This document shows, one piece after another, positions 37,622 to 41,889 of a stretch of DNA of 41,889 nucleotides. The notes below the pieces were generated by a model. The model saw nothing but the letters and a program-made list of their open reading frames with translations. It was not told the DNA's origin and did no database searches. The stretch is from assembly GCA_017429325.1 (NCBI GenBank), contig JAFRPC010000006.1, forward strand, positions 1-41,889. The letters run 5' to 3'. This DNA is from Oscillospiraceae bacterium. GTDB lineage: Bacteria; Bacillota; Clostridia; Oscillospirales; Oscillospiraceae. The first letter of the stretch is position 1. Each line of letters opens with the position of its first letter. Made by a program: the position numbers and the translations under genes.

Positions 37622-37705
37622 TATGTAGGGGCCGGCCCCTGGACGCCCCGAATCTCCGTAACGATGCGCCGGCACGGGGCGTCGAAGGCGCCGCCCCCTA
37701 CGATT
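37622..37705. repeat. GTAGGGG-palindrome element between hrcA and grpE
   Basis: GTAGGGGCCGGCCCCTGGACGCC at its left end and CGCCGCCCCCTACGA at its right end are partly inverted, with GGGGCGTCGAAGGC between. It shares about 17 bp with the 46-bp tandem copies at 27071-27162. It adds no gene. Confidence 0.75.
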
Positions 37706-37743
37706 TGATCAATCGGAAACCATTTGCAAAGGGATGAGGAACC

Positions 37744-38334
37744 ATGTCTAAGAAAGATAAGGAAAAGAAAGAAAAAGCTCCTTTGGAAGAAACCGTGAAC
37801 CCTGAGACCCCCGCAGAGGAGGTCAAGGAGCCTGTCGAAGAGGTCCCCGCGGAGGAAGCTCCGAAGGAGGGGACCCCCAAGGAGGAGCCCAAGGAAACCG
37901 AGCTGGAAAAGGCCCAGAAGGCCTTGGCGAAGGAGCACGACCAATACCTGCGTCTGGCGGCAGAGTACGACAACTTCCGCAAGCGCAGCCGCAAGGAGAA
38001 GGAGGCCCTCTACACCGACATCAAGGCCGAGACTGTGGCGAAGTTCCTCCCCGTCTATGACAACTTAGAGCGGGCCCTCGCCAACGAGACCGCCGACGAG
38101 GCCTACAAGAAGGGCGTGGAGCTCATCATGGTCGAGCTGAAGAAGATCATGACGGGCTTAGGCGTGGAGGAATTCGGCGAGACCGGAGACCCCTTCGACC
38201 CCAACGCCCACAACGCGGTCATGCACGTGGAGAACGAGGAGCTGGGCGAGAACGTCCTGGCCCAGGTCTTCCAGAAGGGCTTCCGGATCGGCGAGAAGGT
38301 CATCCGTCACGCCGTCGTCCAGGTGGCGAACTAA
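37744..38334 (+). CDS. grpE: Nucleotide exchange factor GrpE
   Basis: The 196-residue protein has a Lys/Glu/Pro-rich N-terminal third (1-60), then the GrpE coiled coil and beta domain (YLRLAAEYDNFRKRSRKEKE, then FDPNAHNAVMHVE and RHAVVQV). GrpE releases ADP from DnaK. A GAGG site precedes the ATG. It follows hrcA after a repeat element and precedes dnaK after a heptamer array. Confidence 0.97.
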   Translation: MSKKDKEKKEKAPLEETVNPETPAEEVKEPVEEVPAEEAPKEGTPKEEPKETELEKAQKALAKEHDQYLRLAAEYDNFRKRSRKEKEALYTDIKAETVAKFLPVYDNLERALANETADEAYKKGVELIMVELKKIMTGLGVEEFGETGDPFDPNAHNAVMHVENEELGENVLAQVFQKGFRIGEKVIRHAVVQVAN

Positions 38335-38336
38335 TC

Positions 38337-38406
38337 CCAGCCCCCAGCCCCTAGCACCTAGCCCCTAGCACCTAGCCCCTAGCACCTAGCCCCTAGCACC
38401 TAGCAA
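38337..38406. repeat. AGCMCCT heptamer array between grpE and dnaK
   Basis: About nine 7-bp units alternating AGCCCCT and AGCACCT, starting just after the grpE stop and ending 41 bp before the dnaK start. It is a third heptamer sequence in this window. Confidence 0.9.
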
Positions 38407-38447
38407 CTTTGTAATCCATACACTTTCATATATAGGAGGAATTCATC

Positions 38448-40295
38448 ATGAGTAAAATTATCGGTATCGACCTCGGCACCACCAACTCCTGCGTGGCGGT
38501 CATGGAGGGCGGCGAGTCCGTCGTCATCGCCAACGCGGAGGGCAGCCGCACCACCCCGTCTGTGGTGGCATTTTCCAAGACCGGCGAGCGCATGGTCGGC
38601 CAGATTGCTAAGCGTCAGGCCGTCACCAACGCCGAGCGCACCATCTCTTCCATCAAGCGTCACATGGGCGAGAGCTACAAAGTGACCATCGACAACAAGA
38701 ACTACACGCCTCAGGAGATCAGCGCCATGATCCTCCAGAAGCTGAAGGCGGACGCCGAGGCCTATCTGGGCGGCACCGTCTCCGAGGCCGTCATCACCGT
38801 CCCCGCCTACTTCTCCGACAGCCAGCGGCAGGCCACCAAGGACGCCGGCAAGATTGCCGGTCTGGAGGTCAAGCGCATCATAAACGAGCCCACCGCGGCC
38901 GCTCTGGCCTACGGCGTGGACAAGGAAGCCGAGCAGAAGATCATGGTCTACGACCTGGGCGGCGGCACCTTCGACGTGTCCATCCTGGACATCGGCGACG
39001 GCGTGGTGGAGGTCCTCTCCACCGCCGGCAACACCCACCTGGGCGGCGACGACTTCGACAAGTGCATCATGGACTACCTGGTAGCCGAGTTCAAGAAGAG
39101 CGACGGCATTGACCTCAGCCGCGACAAGGTCGCTATGCAGCGCCTCAAGGAGGCCGCCGAGAAGGCCAAGATCGAGCTCTCCGGCGTCATGTCCACCGAG
39201 ATCAACCTGCCCTATATCACCGCCGACGCCAACGGCACCAAGCACATGAACGTCACCCTGACCCGGGCCAAGTTCAACGAGCTGACCGCCCATCTGGTGG
39301 AGGCCACCATGGGCCCCGTGCGCCAGGCTATGTCCGACGCCGGCCTGAAGTCCAGCGACCTGAGCAAGGTCCTGCTGGTGGGCGGCTCCTCCCGCATCCC
39401 CGCGGTCCAGGAGGCCGTCAAGAAGATCACCGGCAAGGAAGGCTTCAAGGGCATCAACCCCGACGAGTGCGTGGCTATGGGCGCCGCCATCCAGGCGGGC
39501 GTGCTGACCGGCGACGTGAAGGACCTGCTGCTCCTCGACGTGACCCCGCTTTCTCTGGGCATTGAGACCATGGGCGGCGTGTTCACCAAGCTGATTGAGC
39601 GCAACACCACCATCCCCGTCAACAAGAAGCAGATCTTCTCCACCGCCGCCGACGGCCAGACCTCCGTGGAGGTCCACGTGCTCCAGGGCGAGCGCGAGAT
39701 GGCCGCCTACAACAAGACCCTGGGCCGCTTCCAGCTCAGCGGCATCGCTCCGGCGCCCCGCGGCGTGCCGCAGATCGAGGTCAGCTTTGACATCGACGCC
39801 AACGGCATCGTGAACGTCTCCGCCAAGGACCTGGGCACCGGCAAGGAGCAGAACATCACCATCACCGCCTCCTCCAACCTGTCCAAGGAGGACATCGACA
39901 AGGCCGTCCGCGAGGCCGAGCAGTTCGCCGCCGAGGACAAGGCCCGCAAGGAAGAGGTAGACACCCACAACGAGGCCGACCAGACCGCCTACCAGATGGA
40001 GAAGACCCTGAACGAGCTGGGCGACAAGATCTCCGCCAGCGAGAAGGCCCCCATCCAGGCCGCCATCGAACACCTGAAGGAGGTCAACAAGGGCAGCGAT
40101 GTGAGCGCCATCAAGGCCGCCATCGAGGAGGCCCAGAAGGCCTTCTATCCTGCGGCAGAGAAGCTCTACAAGCAGGCCGCGCCCCAGGGCGACCCCAACG
40201 CCGCAGGCCAGGGCTTCAACCCCGGCGCAGGCTTCAACGGCGGCAAGCCCGACGACGGCGTGGTAGACGCCGACTTCGAGGAAGTTAAAGACTAA
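38448..40295 (+). CDS. dnaK: Chaperone DnaK (Hsp70)
   Basis: The 615-residue Hsp70 starts [26 protein letters not shown] and [14 protein letters not shown] mark the ATPase domain, [16 protein letters not shown] the start of the substrate-binding domain, and the lid ends in DADFEEVKD. It binds unfolded proteins in an ATP-driven cycle with DnaJ and GrpE. The N-terminal ATPase domain lacks the 24-residue insert of Gram-negative DnaK. A perfect AGGAGG site precedes the ATG. The gene is about 110 bp after grpE. Confidence 0.99.
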   Translation: MSKIIGIDLGTTNSCVAVMEGGESVVIANAEGSRTTPSVVAFSKTGERMVGQIAKRQAVTNAERTISSIKRHMGESYKVTIDNKNYTPQEISAMILQKLKADAEAYLGGTVSEAVITVPAYFSDSQRQATKDAGKIAGLEVKRIINEPTAAALAYGVDKEAEQKIMVYDLGGGTFDVSILDIGDGVVEVLSTAGNTHLGGDDFDKCIMDYLVAEFKKSDGIDLSRDKVAMQRLKEAAEKAKIELSGVMSTEINLPYITADANGTKHMNVTLTRAKFNELTAHLVEATMGPVRQAMSDAGLKSSDLSKVLLVGGSSRIPAVQEAVKKITGKEGFKGINPDECVAMGAAIQAGVLTGDVKDLLLLDVTPLSLGIETMGGVFTKLIERNTTIPVNKKQIFSTAADGQTSVEVHVLQGEREMAAYNKTLGRFQLSGIAPAPRGVPQIEVSFDIDANGIVNVSAKDLGTGKEQNITITASSNLSKEDIDKAVREAEQFAAEDKARKEEVDTHNEADQTAYQMEKTLNELGDKISASEKAPIQAAIEHLKEVNKGSDVSAIKAAIEEAQKAFYPAAEKLYKQAAPQGDPNAAGQGFNPGAGFNGGKPDDGVVDADFEEVKD

Positions 40296-40345
40296 TTAAG
40301 CGTCTCCGGGCGGCGCAAGAGACCGCCTGCGAAATAGAAAAAATG

Positions 40346-40388
40346 GCTTATCGCGCAAAAATGCCAAGGCATTTTTTGCGTGATAAGC
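40346..40388. other. 20-bp hairpin between dnaK and dnaJ
   Basis: Left arm 40346-40365 pairs with 40368-40388 with one mismatch and one bulge, enclosing T-rich sequence. It may trim or slow transcription so that less dnaJ than dnaK is made, or protect the dnaK mRNA end. The adjacent GCCGAGCGAAGCGAGGCAT (40394-40412) is a second small hairpin. Confidence 0.7.
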
Positions 40389-40437
40389 ACATTGCCGAGC
40401 GAAGCGAGGCATATCCCTCTACGAAGAGGTGAAGATT

Positions 40438-41583
40438 ATGGCAGACAACAAACGAGATTACTATGAGGTCCTGGGCGTCGAGAAGAACGCCGCGGCGGAC
40501 CAGATCAAGAAGGCCTACCGCAAGCTGGCGGCCAAATATCACCCGGACGTGAACCACGAGGCCGACGCCGAGGCCAAGTTCAAGGAGATCAACGAGGCCT
40601 ACGAGGTCCTGTCCAACCAGGAGAAGCGGCAGCTCTACGACCAGTACGGCTTTGCGGGGGTGGACCCCAACTTTGCCGCGTCCCAGGGGGGCAACCCCTT
40701 TGAGGGCTTCGGCGGATTCGGCGGCTTTGGCGGCTTCGGAGACATTTTCGGCGACTTCTTCGGGGGCGGCACCCGCACCCGGAGCAGCGGCAGCCGGGCG
40801 GCCCGGGGCGAGAACGTGGTGGTCCAGGTGGAGGTCAGCTTCGAGGAGGCAGCCTTCGGCACGAAGAAGGAGGTCAACGTCTCCCGCATCGAGACCTGCG
40901 ACCAGTGCCAGGGCTCCGGCTGCGCTGAGGGCACCCAGCCCGAGACCTGCCCCCAGTGCCGGGGCAGCGGCCAGGTCCGCACCACTCAGAACTTCATGGG
41001 CATGACCATGCAGTCCACCACGGCCTGTCCCACCTGCGGCGGCAAGGGCAAGCTCATCAAGAGCCCCTGTACCCGCTGCAAGGGCAAGGGCCGCGTCAAG
41101 CGCAGCCTGCGCCAGACCGTGGAGGTCCCCGCCGGTATCGACAACGACCAGGCCTTCAAGATTTCCGGCCAGGGCAGCGCCGGGGCCAACGGCGGCCCCA
41201 ACGGCGACCTGATCGTGAACGTCCGCATCCGGCCCCACGCCCTCTTTGAACGACGGGGCTCCGATGTTCTGTGCGAGATGCCCATCACCTTCTGTCAGGC
41301 CGCCTGCGGCGCAGAGATCGAGGTTCCCACCCTGGACGGCAAGGTCCGCTACAACGTCCCCGAGGGGACCCAGACCGGCACCACCTTCCGGCTCAAGGGC
41401 AAGGGCATCCCCTACGTGGGCTACAAGAACCGGGGCGACCAGTACGTCACCGTGGTGGTGGAGACCCCCACCAAGCTCTCCAAGGAGCAGAAGGAGCTCC
41501 TGCGCAAATTCGAGACCTCCGCCGAAAAATCCCACCCCAAGCGGAAGTCCTTCTTCGACAAGCTGAAAGCAAATTTTGGTTGA
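40438..41583 (+). CDS. dnaJ: Chaperone DnaJ (Hsp40)
   Basis: The 381-residue protein has the J domain with H35-P36-D37 (KYHPDVNH), a Gly/Phe-rich stretch ([13 protein letters not shown]), four CxxCxGxG-type zinc motifs ([32 protein letters not shown]) and the C-terminal peptide-binding domain. It is a type I DnaJ that delivers substrates to DnaK. A GTG three codons upstream is open, but the ATG at 40438 has GAGG at proper distance. It ends the operon before a terminator. Confidence 0.98.
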   Translation: MADNKRDYYEVLGVEKNAAADQIKKAYRKLAAKYHPDVNHEADAEAKFKEINEAYEVLSNQEKRQLYDQYGFAGVDPNFAASQGGNPFEGFGGFGGFGGFGDIFGDFFGGGTRTRSSGSRAARGENVVVQVEVSFEEAAFGTKKEVNVSRIETCDQCQGSGCAEGTQPETCPQCRGSGQVRTTQNFMGMTMQSTTACPTCGGKGKLIKSPCTRCKGKGRVKRSLRQTVEVPAGIDNDQAFKISGQGSAGANGGPNGDLIVNVRIRPHALFERRGSDVLCEMPITFCQAACGAEIEVPTLDGKVRYNVPEGTQTGTTFRLKGKGIPYVGYKNRGDQYVTVVVETPTKLSKEQKELLRKFETSAEKSHPKRKSFFDKLKANFG

Positions 41584-41594
41584 TCAAACCTGAT

Positions 41595-41631
41595 AAAAAC
41601 GGAGACAGCCGACAGGCTGCCTCCGTTTTTT
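41595..41631 (+). terminator. Terminator of the heat-shock operon
   Basis: AAAAACGGAGACAGCC (41595-41610) pairs with GGCTGCCTCCGTTTTTT (41615-41631) with one mismatch, ending in a T run. Confidence 0.93.
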
Positions 41632-41644
41632 CTGTTCTCGTATC

Positions 41645-41757
41645 TGTTCAGTCGTCGTAGGGGCCGATGCCTACATCGGCCCTTCCTACCGGTTTTTGGC
41701 CGCAAACGAGGGCGGATGTGGGCATCCGCCCCTACGAAGAAGGGGGCGACTGAATAG
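41645..41757. mobile_element. MITE-like palindromic element, copy 2
   Basis: A 113-bp near-copy of 29714-29827 with ends TGTTCAGTCG and CGACTGAATA that are inverted repeats. It lies directly before the IS110 element. Confidence 0.85.
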
Positions 41758-41767
41758 ACAATATGAA

Positions 41768-41857
41768 GTGACTCCCGACTTGCAAAACGTGGATTTACCT
41801 GTCATAATGGAATTGCACACCACAACACAGGAATTACCACATACAAGGGGGAGTCAC
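41768..41857 (+). other. IS110 left-end region: candidate bridge-RNA span
   Basis: GTGACTCCC (41768-41776) and GGGAGTCAC (41849-41857) are a perfect 9-bp inverted pair enclosing about 70 noncoding bases just before the transposase ATG. IS110-group elements encode their guide (bridge) RNA in this end. A specific RNA was not identified; the span is a candidate. Confidence 0.4.
41780..41808 (+). promoter_or_regulatory. Promoter at the IS110 left end
   Basis: TTGCAA (41780-41785), 17 bp, CATAAT (41803-41808), upstream of the transposase start and within the candidate noncoding RNA span. Confidence 0.65.
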
Positions 41858-41858
41858 C

Positions 41859-41889
41859 ATGACAAGTATACTCTATGTTGGGCTGGATG
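41859..41889 (+). CDS. IS110-family transposase, 5' end only
   Basis: Ten codons are visible, reading MTSILYVGLD, the usual start of IS110-family (DEDD) transposases, where the aspartate belongs to the first catalytic motif. An AAGGGGG site precedes the ATG. The gene is cut by the window end; that it is intact and of this family is inferred from these residues and the left-end features. Confidence 0.7.
   Translation, partial: MTSILYVGLD

Noticed and set aside
38400-40073. 557-codon minus-strand ORF opposite dnaK
   Set aside because: A shadow frame of a highly conserved gene; V/L/G/D/H-rich, no start signals.

Overview
The window is about 42 kb of a GC-rich, low-GC-phylum-type (Firmicutes) chromosome. 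The gene set suggests a gut Clostridia of the Oscillospiraceae type: HemZ, HrcA-GrpE-DnaK-DnaJ under a CIRCE element, the ECF thiamine component ThiT with a TPP riboswitch, RNase Y, MreC/MreD/PBP2 and a sortase-assembled pilus. This placement comes from gene content and style; no 16S or other marker is present.

Layout. 1-297: tandem 96-bp repeats at the window edge. 298-4505 (minus): a four-helix-bundle protein, then the tightly packed set hemZ / uridine-kinase-like / amidohydrolase. 4626-15282 (minus): a pilus island read from a consensus promoter at 15374-15402. In transcription order it encodes a long coiled-coil protein, signal peptidase I, a 1415-aa LPSTG surface protein, a 610-aa LPSTG major pilin, a class C sortase, a small LPPTG pilin and a second sortase. 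15543-17045 (plus): a Y-family polymerase. 17094-19975 (minus): a visibly AT-rich, probably acquired restriction-modification island (D12 adenine methylase, candidate PD-(D/E)xK nuclease, second DNA methylase). 20093-22710: rny and a divergent RluA-family pseudouridine synthase. 22788-29251 (minus): mrdA, mreD, mreC, maf and a U32 protein, the cell-elongation cluster. 29817-32572 (minus): cca overlapping an aluminium-resistance/methionine gamma-lyase-like PLP enzyme. 32573-32771: a possible orphan type I antitoxin region. 32772-36173 (minus): msrA, a metallophosphoesterase, a DUF3810 protein and thiT. 36408-41583 (plus): hrcA-grpE-dnaK-dnaJ. 41645-41889: a MITE-like repeat, then the start of an IS110-family transposase cut by the window edge.

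The most unusual theme is the repeats. The window carries several short dispersed families: heptamer arrays of three different sequences, GTAGGGG-plus-palindrome elements, CCCAGTGCGCACACTGGG elements and a 113-114 bp MITE-like element. Some lie inside or form the ends of real genes. maf appears to carry two in-frame insertions in loops. cca starts in a heptamer array and ends inside a MITE-like element. The amidohydrolase ends in a heptamer array. The apparent N-terminal extensions of hemZ and the DUF3810 gene are repeat DNA and probably not translated.

Regulatory signals that can be read directly include sigma-A-type promoters with 16-17 bp spacing, a perfect CIRCE, a TPP riboswitch with a terminator platform, and several strong hairpins.
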